Part shown: in pieces, positions 47,448 through 56,194 of the stretch
Layout: each line of letters begins with the position of its first letter
Numbering within the stretch: the stretch's first letter is position 1
Source of the DNA: Oscillospiraceae bacterium
GTDB taxonomy: Bacteria; Bacillota; Clostridia; Oscillospirales; Oscillospiraceae
Assembly (NCBI GenBank): GCA_021771635.1
Contig: JAETOQ010000001.1
Coordinates: 62,001 to 126,000, forward strand
DNA: 64,000 nt
Direction: 5' to 3'
Program-made: the position numbers and the translations under genes
Notes under the pieces: generated by a model
Seen by the model: only the letters and a program-made list of their open reading frames with translations
Database searches by the model: none
Told to the model about the DNA's origin: nothing

Positions 47448-49296
47448 ATCCCATCGCCTCCCGTACTGCCGCCGCCACAGCGGCGGCGTCCAGGCCAAAG
47501 CTGTGTTCCAGCTGGCTGATGCTGCCCTCCGGGGCAAAGGTCTTTCCAAGGTTTTTCAAGATCAGCTTTTTCGGTGCCCGGCCATGCTCCGCCAGGATGG
47601 CGGCCAGCCGCTGGCCCACACACCCGGGGCCGAAAGAATCCTCTAACACCAATATGATATCCCGGCCGCCCAGACAGCCGCAGACCGTCTCATGGTCCAG
47701 CGGTGCGATCTGGTTCAGCTTTACGACCTCCGCCCGGATGCCGTCCTTTGCCAGCAGGTCTGCCGCCGCCAGCAGATTATTCACCATAACGCCGTAGCCC
47801 GCCAGCGTCACATCGCCGCCCTCCCGCAGACAGGCCGCGGGCTTGTCCGACGTATCCGCCCGGAATGCCCCTTCCCCGCCCCGGGGATAGCGGACCGCCA
47901 CGGGGCCGTCCAGCTGGAATAATGCCCGCCGCAGCATGGACCGCAGCTCCGCGAAGCTGGCCGGACACAGCACGGTGAACCCCGGAATGGTGCAGAGGAA
48001 CAGCGGATCAAAGCAGCCGTGGTGTGTCTCGCCGTCGGCGCCCACCAGGCCCGCCCGGTCCACGCCCAGCACCACATGGAGCCGCTCCAGAGCCACGTCG
48101 TGGATCAGCATGTCGTAGCCCCGCTGCAAAAAGGTGGAGTAGACCGCGAACACCGGCAGCATCCCCTGGCTGGCAAGGCCCGCCGCCATGGACACACCGT
48201 GGCCCTCGGCGATGGCCACATCGAAGAACCGCTCCGGAAACTCCCTGGCAAAGCCGGTCAGTCCGGTGCCGTCCGCCATGGCGGCGGTGATGGCGCAGAC
48301 CCGGCTGTCCTCCGCCGCGCAGTCCGCCAGCGTCTTGCCGAAAACGGAGGAAAAGCTCTCTCCGCCCGGTTTTTTCAAAAGGCCCGTCTCGGGATCGAAG
48401 GGGCTGATGCCGTGGAATTTGCCGGGATTCTGCTCCGCGAAGGAGTACCCCTTTCCCTTTACCGTGTTCACATGGACCACCACGGGGCCGTTCAACTCCT
48501 TGGCCCACTCCAGCACATCGCACAGGCGGGGCAGGTCGTGACCGTCCACAGGCCCCAGGTAGGTGAATCCCATGTCTTCGAACAGCGTGCTGCCGGGCCA
48601 AAGCGTCTTTTTCAAAGAGGTCTTTACCCGGTGGTTGAAGCGGTACAGCCTGCTTTCCATGGGCCGTTTGCCAAACAGGCTCCGGTACCACTTTTTAAAA
48701 TGGTAGTAGGCCGGCTTGCTCCGCAGGCGGCTCAGGTGGGACGGCATGGCCCCCACGTTGGGGTTGATGGACATGCCGTTGTCATTCAGAATGACGATCA
48801 GCGGCTCCCGGGAGGCCCCTGCGTTGTTCAGCCCCTCATAGGCGAGGCCGCCGGTGAGGGCGCCGTCGCCGATCAGGGCCAGGACGCTGTAATCTTCTTT
48901 CTGTAAAGTCCTCGCCCTTGCCATTCCAAGCGCCACGGATACGGAATTGGACGCATGGCCCGCGATAAAGGCGTCATGCACGCTCTCATAGGGCTTTGGG
49001 AAGCCGGACAGGCCTCCGAACTGGCGGAGGGTGGAAAACAGCTCCTGCCGCCCGGTGAGGGCCTTGTGGACATAGCACTGGTGGCCCACGTCGAACACCA
49101 GCCGGTCTTTTTCCGTGTCGAACACCCGGTGGATGGCCACCGTCAGCTCCACCGCGCCCAGGTTGGAGGCCAGATGCCCCCCGGTCTGGGATACGTTTTG
49201 CACCAAAAACTCCCGCAGCTCCTGACAGAGCCGGGGCAGCTGCTCCTCTCCCAGCGCCTTGACGTCGGCGGGAGAGCGGATGCTTTCCAATATCAT
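47437..49296 (-). CDS. dxs: 1-deoxy-D-xylulose-5-phosphate synthase
   Basis: GGHLASNLGAVELTVAIHRVFDTEKDRLVFDVGHQCYVHKALTGR. Confidence 0.97.
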   Translation of the reverse strand: MILESIRSPADVKALGEEQLPRLCQELREFLVQNVSQTGGHLASNLGAVELTVAIHRVFDTEKDRLVFDVGHQCYVHKALTGRQELFSTLRQFGGLSGFPKPYESVHDAFIAGHASNSVSVALGMARARTLQKEDYSVLALIGDGALTGGLAYEGLNNAGASREPLIVILNDNGMSINPNVGAMPSHLSRLRSKPAYYHFKKWYRSLFGKRPMESRLYRFNHRVKTSLKKTLWPGSTLFEDMGFTYLGPVDGHDLPRLCDVLEWAKELNGPVVVHVNTVKGKGYSFAEQNPGKFHGISPFDPETGLLKKPGGESFSSVFGKTLADCAAEDSRVCAITAAMADGTGLTGFAREFPERFFDVAIAEGHGVSMAAGLASQGMLPVFAVYSTFLQRGYDMLIHDVALERLHVVLGVDRAGLVGADGETHHGCFDPLFLCTIPGFTVLCPASFAELRSMLRRALFQLDGPVAVRYPRGGEGAFRADTSDKPAACLREGGDVTLAGYGVMVNNLLAAADLLAKDGIRAEVVKLNQIAPLDHETVCGCLGGRDIILVLEDSFGPGCVGQRLAAILAEHGRAPKKLILKNLGKTFAPEGSISQLEHSFGLDAAAVAAAVREAMGYGK

Positions 49297-49315
49297 ATAT
49301 TCGCGTCCTCCTCTC

Positions 49316-49870
49316 TCAGCGGTGGAAGAGATGCAGGAAGCGGCCCGCCCAATAGACCACCTTGGTGCTCTGCTTCATGGCAAAGGTCTTGGACAGCGCC
49401 TTGCCTCCGATGGTCAGGCCGGACACCAGTGCGGTGACGCCCACGGAGATCAGCACGGTCTGGGTGTTCAGGGCCTTTTGCAGCTGTGTCACGATCACCG
49501 CGCCGGTGGCGCCGCTGACGATGCCGCAGATGTCGCCCACCACGTCGTTGCAGACGCTGGAGACATGGCTGGCATTGCGGAGCAGGCCTAATGCCTCCCT
49601 GGCGCCCTTTTCCCTGTGGGACGCCATGGAGTGAAAGGGCTTGGGGTCCGCCGCCGTCACAGCCACGCCGATAACGTCAAACACGATGCCAAGCCCGATA
49701 AACAGGGCCAAAATCAAAAGAGCGACTGCCACGCCCGCGCCCGAGAGCATCGACTGGGATGCCAGGCTCAGCACCGCGGACAGGGCGACCGCCATCAAAA
49801 AGACCGTAAAAGCCCACCGATATGGAGAGGACGCGCCTCCCTTTCTCTCTTCCTTTTGTGTTTTTTTCAA
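49316..49870 (-). CDS. oapA: OapA-like OLE-RNA-associated membrane protein (TTG start likely; ORF extends to 49903)
   Basis: multi-TM ~184 aa, CNDVVGDICG = D-x3-D motif, between OLE-like RNA and dxs; SD GGGAGG before TTG. Confidence 0.78.
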   Translation of the reverse strand: MKKTQKEERKGGASSPYRWAFTVFLMAVALSAVLSLASQSMLSGAGVAVALLILALFIGLGIVFDVIGVAVTAADPKPFHSMASHREKGAREALGLLRNASHVSSVCNDVVGDICGIVSGATGAVIVTQLQKALNTQTVLISVGVTALVSGLTIGGKALSKTFAMKQSTKVVYWAGRFLHLFHR

Positions 49871-50009
49871 ACAGGATACCTCCCACAGAGGGAAATTCTT
49901 CAAAAAAACGGCTGTTTACAGCCATTTTCGCGCCAGACGGCCTTTTGTGGGCCGCGGCTGAAACCAAATGTCTAAAAACTGCTAACCGGCGGCGGCAGAA
50001 AAAGTAAAT

Positions 50010-50637
50010 CTTACGGCTTAGGTACGGGTTGGATTTCCCCGCGGCGCACCTCTCGTTGCCGATGGAGGCGGTTCCCCCTTCGGCGCCGCAGTACCGTGTT
50101 GCCAGCGATACTACCCGATTGCCACTTAGTCCGCACTGCAATCCTTTTTCTGCCTCTTCTGAACAGCCTAGGTGATTTCCACCACAGTCCATCCGCTTCT
50201 TTAGCCTCTTTTGCAGACCGGGTTTCAAAGGGCGATCGCGGCTGACGCTCTGGCCAGAGCATAGCGCCGCGTTGTTCCCTCATCCACCCGCCCCACGCAA
50301 GGCAGGCTACGTCTGCACACAGCGTTACGGCCCCCAAAGGGACCGATGCACCGCATTGCAGGTTCACAATCTGCTTCGTACACAGGCCGGAAATACCACG
50401 TTGGGAGTACGTCTGTGCACAAGAACAGGTCTCCACGAAAACAGGGTCGGGTTGATCATGCCATTGTTCATCGCCCTGAGTCCGCAAGCGCGCGCAGCGC
50501 GCTTCCCCCCAGCACCCACCCAAAACTGGGCGTATCAAGCAGGCACCAGAGGTTTCATAGATGTGCCCTTCAGAGGATTTTTAGGCCCTCCCTCGGAAGC
50601 GGCGGATCTGACTAGAATACTGCGCCGCCGTTAGCGA
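50010..50637 (-). ncRNA. ole: OLE RNA (ornate large extremophilic RNA) candidate
   Basis: ~630 nt non-coding, own promoter, between ispA and a DxxxD membrane protein + dxs; dense hairpins. Confidence 0.85.
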
Positions 50638-50642
50638 GGTTT

Positions 50643-50671
50643 AGTATAGCACGGTTTTCATAAATATACAA
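50643..50671 (-). promoter_or_regulatory. sigma-A-type promoter for the OLE RNA
   Basis: TTGTAT (50666-50671) - 17 nt - TATACT (50643-50648). Confidence 0.8.
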
Positions 50672-50802
50672 CATATTCCGTATATACAAATTGTGAATTT
50701 TTTCGGACAGGCCCATGGGCCGTTTGTCATAACGTCCATTGCTCTGATCCTTAACGGCGTCTTTATGCCGTTTCCTCCCTGCGCCTGCTACACGAAATTG
50801 AA

Positions 50803-50826
50803 ACCTGGCGTTGATCAACGCCAGGT
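50803..50826. repeat. perfect 24-bp palindrome 3' of ispA
   Basis: ACCTGGCGTTGATCAACGCCAGGT. Confidence 0.8.
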
Positions 50827-50909
50827 CTCGTAAGGTTTTATATTTTCAGTCTGCTCAGGAACTCTGGAACTTCGAGCTTATTTCCTGTTGCACTGAGTTT
50901 GACAATTCA

Positions 50910-51788
50910 CTATTGATCCCGCTCCGCCAGGCTGTCCGCCAGGGCGGAGAGAAAGCCATCGGCGTCATAGGCGGCCACCGCCGCCTTGGCCCTCTCCGTG
51001 CAGTCCCGGACGGCGGCGGTGCAGCCCTCCAGGCCCAGCAGGTCCACGAAAGTCACTTTGCCCTCCTCGGCGTCAGAGCCGATGGGCTTGCCGAAAGTGG
51101 CTTCATCGCCCACCACGTCCAGCATATCGTCCCGGATCTGGAAGGCCATGCCCAATTGATAGGCGTATGCCTCCGCCGCGTTCCGCAGGGCGTCTTCCCC
51201 GCCGGCGGCGGCCACGCCCAGCTTGCAGGCGCCGGCGATCATGGCCCCGGTCTTCAGCCGGTGGACCTCCGTCAGCTCCTCCCGCGTCTTCGGCGCGTGG
51301 AGGGTGTCCAGCACCTGGCCGCCCACCATGCCGTCGGCTCCGGCGGCCTGCGCCAGGATCAGAGCGCAGTCGGCTCTCTGATCCGCCGTCAATCCGGGGG
51401 CCGTCAGGATCAGGCGGTACGCCTCCGGCTGGAGGGCATCCCCCGCCAGCACCGCCAGCGTCTCGCCGTAGACCTTGTGGTTGGTGGGCTTTCCCCGCCG
51501 GAGGTCGTCATCGTCCATACAGGGCAGGTCGTCGTGGATCAGAGAGTACGTATGCACCAGCTCCAGGGCGCAGGCCACGGGGACCGCCCCTTTCCAGTCC
51601 ATCCCCGCCAACCGTGCGAATTCCAGCGTCAGCACCGGGCGGATGCGCTTGCCTCCCGCCAGCAGGCTGTACCGCATGGACTCGTACAGGTCCTCCCAAT
51701 CGGTCTTTTTCGTGAACAGGCCGTCCAGATATGTCTCCACCGCCTGCCGGTATGCCCCGTACCTGGCGTCAAATACCGCTTTCTCCAT
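50910..51788 (-). CDS. ispA: polyprenyl synthetase (farnesyl diphosphate synthase)
   Basis: LLAGGKRIRPVLTLEFARLAG; LELVHTYSLIHDDLPCMDDDDLRRGKPTNHKVYGE. Confidence 0.97.
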   Translation of the reverse strand: MEKAVFDARYGAYRQAVETYLDGLFTKKTDWEDLYESMRYSLLAGGKRIRPVLTLEFARLAGMDWKGAVPVACALELVHTYSLIHDDLPCMDDDDLRRGKPTNHKVYGETLAVLAGDALQPEAYRLILTAPGLTADQRADCALILAQAAGADGMVGGQVLDTLHAPKTREELTEVHRLKTGAMIAGACKLGVAAAGGEDALRNAAEAYAYQLGMAFQIRDDMLDVVGDEATFGKPIGSDAEEGKVTFVDLLGLEGCTAAVRDCTERAKAAVAAYDADGFLSALADSLAERDQ

Positions 51789-51790
51789 GA

Positions 51791-52024
51791 TCAGTCCTCC
51801 GTTTCAAAGGGCAGCTCCACCGGCGTGCCGTCAGCGCTCTTCTTCAGCCTGACCACCTGCTGCTCCGCCTGGTCCAGCTGCTTTGTGCAGGCGGTGATCA
51901 GCTTTGTCCCCTCCTCAAACAATGCCAGGGAGTCCGCCAAAAGGGCGTCGCCTTTTTCCAGCGCCGCCACGATCTCCTCCAGCCGTGTGATCCGCTGTTC
52001 AAATGTCACCTTTTTTTCACTCAT
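51791..52024 (-). CDS. xseB: exodeoxyribonuclease VII small subunit
   Basis: TFEQRITRLEEIVAALEKGDALLADSLALFEEGTKLITACTKQLDQAEQQV. Confidence 0.96.
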   Translation of the reverse strand: MSEKKVTFEQRITRLEEIVAALEKGDALLADSLALFEEGTKLITACTKQLDQAEQQVVRLKKSADGTPVELPFETED

Positions 52025-53238
52025 GTTCGCGTTACCTCCTCAAAAGGCCTGTCCACCGTGCAGGTGAAACCGCCCTCGCCCAGTGTCACGGACACCCGGT
52101 CTCCGGCTGTCACATCCTGATAGCTCTTCAATATCTGACCGTCTTTGTTCTGGGCCATGGCATAGCCCCGGCCCAGGACCTTCAGGGGGCTCATAGCGTC
52201 CAGCGACGCCGCCAGCGCGGAAAAACGCTGCCGTTTCCGGGCCACCAGCGCCCCGGACAGGTCCCCCAGCCTCTGCTGGACGTGGACCAACTCCATCCGC
52301 TTGTCCTGGACATAAGCCAGGTGGTCGGTCATCACCCGCTTTTCGGCCAGGGTGTCCAGCCGCTGGCGCAGGGCCTCCAGACGGGCGGTCTCGCTTTGCT
52401 CCATCCGTTCCTCCGCGCCCCGGAGCCACCGCAGCAGCTCCATCTGGTCCGGCACGGCGATCTCCGCCGCGTTGGAAGGGGTACTGGCCCGGGCATCCGC
52501 CACGAAATCCGAGATCGTCACATCCGGCTCATGGCCCACGGCGGAGATGACCGGCAGCTCCGATCCATAGATCGCCCGCGCCACCCGCTCGTCGTTGAAG
52601 GCCCACAGGTCCTCGATGGAGCCGCCGCCCCGGCCGGTGATGATCAGATCCCCCACCTTCCAGCGGTTGGCGTACCGGATGGCCCCGGCGATCTGAGGCG
52701 GCGCCTCCGCCCCCTGGACCAGCACCGGCATCAGGATCACCTTCGCAATGGGATACCGGCGGCGCAGGATGCGGATCATGTCATGGACCGCCGCGCCTGT
52801 CGGGGAGGTGATGACGGCAATGCGCTCCGGATAGGCCGGCAGGGGCTTTTTGTGAGCCTGGTCAAACAGGCCTTCGGCATGCAGCCTGGTCTTCAGCTGT
52901 TCAAAGGCCACTGACAGTTCACCCACGCCCTCCGGTGTCATGGTCTCACAGTAAAACTGGCATCTTCCCTCCTGGGGGTATATGGAGATGTGTCCGGACA
53001 GGACCACCTTCATGCCGTTTTCCGGCCGGAACCGCAGACGGACGGCCCTGCCCCGGAACATGACGCAGCCCAAGGCCCCCTCCGGGTCCTTCAGGGTAAA
53101 ATAGTGCTGGCCCGAGGAATGGATTTTGTAATTGGACAGCTCGCCGCGCACCTGGACATTTTGGAGCATCGGTTCGTTGTCCAGCACCAGCTTGATCAGA
53201 TCGTTGAGCTCTCTGACACCGAAGATATGTTGCTGCAT
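52021..53238 (-). CDS. xseA: exodeoxyribonuclease VII large subunit
   Basis: FGVRELNDLIKLVLDNEPMLQNVQVRGELSNYKIHSSGQHYFTLKD. Confidence 0.97.
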   Translation of the reverse strand: MQQHIFGVRELNDLIKLVLDNEPMLQNVQVRGELSNYKIHSSGQHYFTLKDPEGALGCVMFRGRAVRLRFRPENGMKVVLSGHISIYPQEGRCQFYCETMTPEGVGELSVAFEQLKTRLHAEGLFDQAHKKPLPAYPERIAVITSPTGAAVHDMIRILRRRYPIAKVILMPVLVQGAEAPPQIAGAIRYANRWKVGDLIITGRGGGSIEDLWAFNDERVARAIYGSELPVISAVGHEPDVTISDFVADARASTPSNAAEIAVPDQMELLRWLRGAEERMEQSETARLEALRQRLDTLAEKRVMTDHLAYVQDKRMELVHVQQRLGDLSGALVARKRQRFSALAASLDAMSPLKVLGRGYAMAQNKDGQILKSYQDVTAGDRVSVTLGEGGFTCTVDRPFEEVTRT

Positions 53239-53369
53239 AAAGCTCTCCTTTGTGGGATAATTTCCACGCTAAAAGCCGCTCCGCGGCGGTTGCGCTCCGA
53301 CAGATACCTGGCAGGGCGGGAACAGAGGGGTTCCGCCTGCAGGCGGGGAAGAGAGATATCCGGCCACGG

Positions 53370-53990
53370 GCCGGGGACGGCGCACGCCTGGCAGGCGTGC
53401 TGGGAATGCACCCCCCATTTCTCTTTTTCTTGAAAAAGAGAAACGGGCCGTGCACGGTCCAAAGAGAAATCGCTTGGGCGCAAAACGGCGCGTTGCGCCT
53501 TATTTGCTTGAGATTTTGGGTCGGGCGAGACGGTGCAATACAGACTCGTCAGCCTTCTGCGGGGTGCGCTAGACCGGGTACGAGGGTAGGACTGCTCCGC
53601 CGCATTTGGGGGCTTAGGTGCATGGCCGGGGTGGTCATCGCAAGGCTTTCAGCAACCAGCCCCGCTGCCGCTACCCTGGCGCTCCAGGCCAGCGGCAGCG
53701 GAAAGGAACGCTGGTCCTTGCGGTCTTTGCCCGTCCCTGCAATTCCGATTCGCGTGGCGCAAAGCCAAACATATAGCAAGACTGTGCCCGCGCCCAACGC
53801 AGGATCTGGCAGCGTCCACCCAAGGTCTCTTTCTGGGGCCCCTCGTCTGGTCACAACTTGGCCTATTCAGGTCAAGTTGGGACGGAAAGCGCCTTTTCTT
53901 TTGACCGTGAACGGCCGTTTTCTTTTCGGCAAGACGAAAAGAAAATGGGGGTTCATTCCCGTGCCGCAAAGCGGCACATTCCCCGCCCTC
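53370..53990. repeat. composite element: inverted hairpin-repeat ends around a ~430-bp structured core
   Basis: plus copy C (GCACGCCTGGCAGGCGTGCTGGGAATGCACCCCCC...) at left and minus copy B (GTGCCGCTTTGCGGCACGGGAATGAACCCCC...) at right. Confidence 0.75.
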
Positions 53991-54016
53991 CGGCCGTGGC
54001 CGAACGCCTTTCGTCG

Positions 54017-54223
54017 TTACCGCTGGTCCGAGCGCCCCGCCAAATAGTCCAGGCTCACGCCAAAATGGTCCGCCAGGGCACAGAATATCTCCAGACCAGG
54101 CAGGCCCTCATCATTCTCAATGCGTTGATAGTGGCGGCTTCCCATTCCCACGGCAGCCGCGACCTGTGCTTGTGTTTCTTTGCGCTCCATCCGTAATTCT
54201 TTTAATTTCCTGCCTATTTTCAT
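54017..54223 (-). CDS. XRE-family HTH regulator (module 2)
   Basis: MKIGRKLKELRMERKETQAQVAAAVGMGSRHYQRIENDEGLPGLEIFCALADHFGVSLDYLAGRSDQR. Confidence 0.9.
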   Translation of the reverse strand: MKIGRKLKELRMERKETQAQVAAAVGMGSRHYQRIENDEGLPGLEIFCALADHFGVSLDYLAGRSDQR

Positions 54224-54233
54224 AAAATCCCCC

Positions 54234-54284
54234 TTGACACGCCATATCAGGCGTAGTATTATAAAAATACGCCAGATGTGGCGC
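54234..54284. promoter_or_regulatory. divergent promoter region with two 16-bp operators
   Basis: + promoter TTGACA-17-TATTAT holds O1 ACGCCatatcaGGCGT; O2 ACGCCagatgtGGCGC. Confidence 0.78.
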
Positions 54285-54305
54285 GATCAGAAAGGAGTTA
54301 CAAGC

Positions 54306-54557
54306 ATGTCCGACTTCATGAAATGGCTGTATCCCCACTACATCAAGCCCTATCTGGACTCCGTTCCAATGGGCGATGACGCCTTCCATTTCGATCTGCT
54401 GAAAAACGACCTGACGTCAGATCTCCAGAACGAACTGGAGGCCTGTCTGGCGTTTACCGCCATCCACGCCTTTCTTCTGGGCGGCTGCACCGGCGCGGGA
54501 CTGGCCCCGTATATTCCCGTCAGGCCTCCCGTGGTCCCTTCTTCCTGCATCCCATAG
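54306..54557 (+). CDS. small protein of unknown function, 'MSDFMKWLY' family (module 2)
   Basis: AGGAG SD; MSDFMKWLYPHYIKPYLD...LAFTAIHAFLLGGCTGAGL. Confidence 0.85.
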   Translation: MSDFMKWLYPHYIKPYLDSVPMGDDAFHFDLLKNDLTSDLQNELEACLAFTAIHAFLLGGCTGAGLAPYIPVRPPVVPSSCIP

Positions 54558-54632
54558 TAAAAACTTTTATGAAAAAGCAGAGCCGGACAAGCGGTGGCCG
54601 CGCCACCCTGCCCCGCTCTGCCATTTTTCTGC

Positions 54633-55082
54633 TTATTCGGAGATCTCCTGCCGCACAAAGCTGCCCAGGATCCCGTTGATGAACTTTACCGTCTCCGGTG
54701 TCTCATACTTCTTGGCGATCTCCACCGCCTCGTTGATGGCGGCTCCGTTGGGGATGTCCGGCATGTACAAGATCTCATACATGGCCACCCGCATGATGGC
54801 GGAGGCCACCAGGGGGATCCGGGCAAAGTTCCAGCCCTTGGCATATTTGGCGATATAGCCATCCAGCTCCGCCCCGTGTTCGTCCACGCCTTTCACCAGG
54901 CGGCGGATATAGTCCGCCTGCTTGGCGTTAGGCGCCTCCCGGTAGATATCGTCCTCCTCCGCCAGAGCGGCGAAGGTCTCCGCCGTCAGACGTTCGTCCA
55001 GCAGCGTGTCGATGGGCTTGTCGGTAAAGCTCAGCTCATAGGAAAGATGGATGGCGATCTCCCGCGCGGTGTTCCGTACCAT
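54633..55082 (-). CDS. nusB: transcription antitermination factor NusB
   Basis: ARIPLVASAIMRVAMYEILYMPDIPNGAAINEAVEIAKKYETPETVKFINGILG. Confidence 0.95.
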   Translation of the reverse strand: MVRNTAREIAIHLSYELSFTDKPIDTLLDERLTAETFAALAEEDDIYREAPNAKQADYIRRLVKGVDEHGAELDGYIAKYAKGWNFARIPLVASAIMRVAMYEILYMPDIPNGAAINEAVEIAKKYETPETVKFINGILGSFVRQEISE

Positions 55083-55124
55083 ATAGCAACTCGTCCTTTT
55101 CTCTCTCGTTCACACTCCGGCGGC

Positions 55125-55502
55125 TCAGTCCAGTGTCACGCCGCCCACACGGATGTTGACCGCCTCCACGGCGCAGCCGGTCATGGCCTCCACAGCGGAG
55201 ATGACCGCCTTCTGGGCGTTCTCCGCCACCTCGGGGATGGCGTAACCGTATTTCACCGTCAGATACAGGTCCAGCTTCAGCGCCGCGCCTGTCATGTCGA
55301 TCTTCACGCCCCTGGCGCCCTTCTGTGCGTTCTTTTTGTTGTTCACCAGGTCGGTGACGCTGCCGCCCATGGCGGTCATCATTCCGGTCACGCCCTCCAC
55401 CTCACGGACGGCGCCCACCGCGATGGAAGCGATCACTTCCTCTGCGATATTGATGCTGCCATTCTCCTCCGGCAGCGTCATGTATTCCTTGCTTTCGGCC
55501 AT
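55125..55502 (-). CDS. Asp23/Gls24 family envelope stress response protein
   Basis: GSINIAEEVIASIAVGAVREVEGVTGM...LDLYLTVKYGYAIPEVAENAQKAV. Confidence 0.94.
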   Translation of the reverse strand: MAESKEYMTLPEENGSINIAEEVIASIAVGAVREVEGVTGMMTAMGGSVTDLVNNKKNAQKGARGVKIDMTGAALKLDLYLTVKYGYAIPEVAENAQKAVISAVEAMTGCAVEAVNIRVGGVTLD

Positions 55503-55598
55503 GATACGATTCTCCTTATCCGTTGTATCCTTGGTAAAAGATATGGTCAAATAGTTCCAGACTGTTATTTTACCATGTTATCCCGGAAATTACAACAG

Positions 55599-56171
55599 CT
55601 AATTTGCCGCCATGACCTTGATCCCGCTGGCGGGATAGCCGGTCTCGGATTTGGCGATGTCCGTGATCTTCGCCACATCGGTGCCGGTCAGCTCCCCGCT
55701 GTCGGTGGAGACCACCACGCTGACGCCGTCATCCCCCATGAAGGCCACACAGTCCTTGTATCCCTTGGCGGTGACGAGGTTTTCGATCTGCGCCTCCTTC
55801 AGCGTATAGGCGGCCAGGACCTGGATCCCCTCGCTGGCCTCGTTGGCGGTGGCGGTGTCCGCCCCCTCCTGATCCGCCGCGTCCTGCAGAAGGGAGATGG
55901 CGTTGTCCCGGGCCTGCTGCCGTGTCAGCCGGGCGGAGGCAAAGTAGTCCGAGCCGGTATAGACCGCCTCCTCATCCGTGGGCGCGCCGGTCTCCGTGTC
56001 CACCCCGTCCTGTCCGGACACCAGGGCAGCCTCGCCCAGGATCTTGGTTCCAGCCTCCTGGGCGTCCTCCAGCGCCTCCCTGCTGGAGTATCTCCAGTTC
56101 AGTCCCACCGCCGCGCACACCAGCACGGCCATGGTCGCCACCACCGCGTTGCGTTTCCATCTTGCATTCAT
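55599..56171 (-). CDS. spoIIIAH: stage III sporulation protein AH
   Basis: MNARWKRNAVVATMAVLVCAAVGLNWRYS...YFASARLTRQQARDNAISLLQ. Confidence 0.93.
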   Translation of the reverse strand: MNARWKRNAVVATMAVLVCAAVGLNWRYSSREALEDAQEAGTKILGEAALVSGQDGVDTETGAPTDEEAVYTGSDYFASARLTRQQARDNAISLLQDAADQEGADTATANEASEGIQVLAAYTLKEAQIENLVTAKGYKDCVAFMGDDGVSVVVSTDSGELTGTDVAKITDIAKSETGYPASGIKVMAAN

Positions 56172-56194
56172 ATGTCCTTTCCTCCTCCAAATGA

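Noticed and set aside
50612-50818. 68-aa minus ORF between ispA and the OLE RNA
   Set aside because: TTG start in the middle of a palindrome, no SD, covers the OLE promoter; likely chance ORF.
50803-50826. Perfect palindrome ACCTGGCGTTGATCAACGCCAGGT as a novel operator
   Set aside because: Position just 3' of ispA and following TTTC..TTTC on the minus strand fits a (weak) terminator/processing hairpin better.
53530-53560. CTGACGAG on the minus strand, hammerhead-core-like
   Set aside because: No GAAA box and stem II/III arrangement nearby; isolated match.
53461-53880. tmRNA, RNase P RNA or 6S RNA as explanation for the structured core
   Set aside because: Lacks the tmRNA tag/acceptor end, the RNase P GAGGAAAGUC/ACAGNRA motifs and 6S-like single long duplex.
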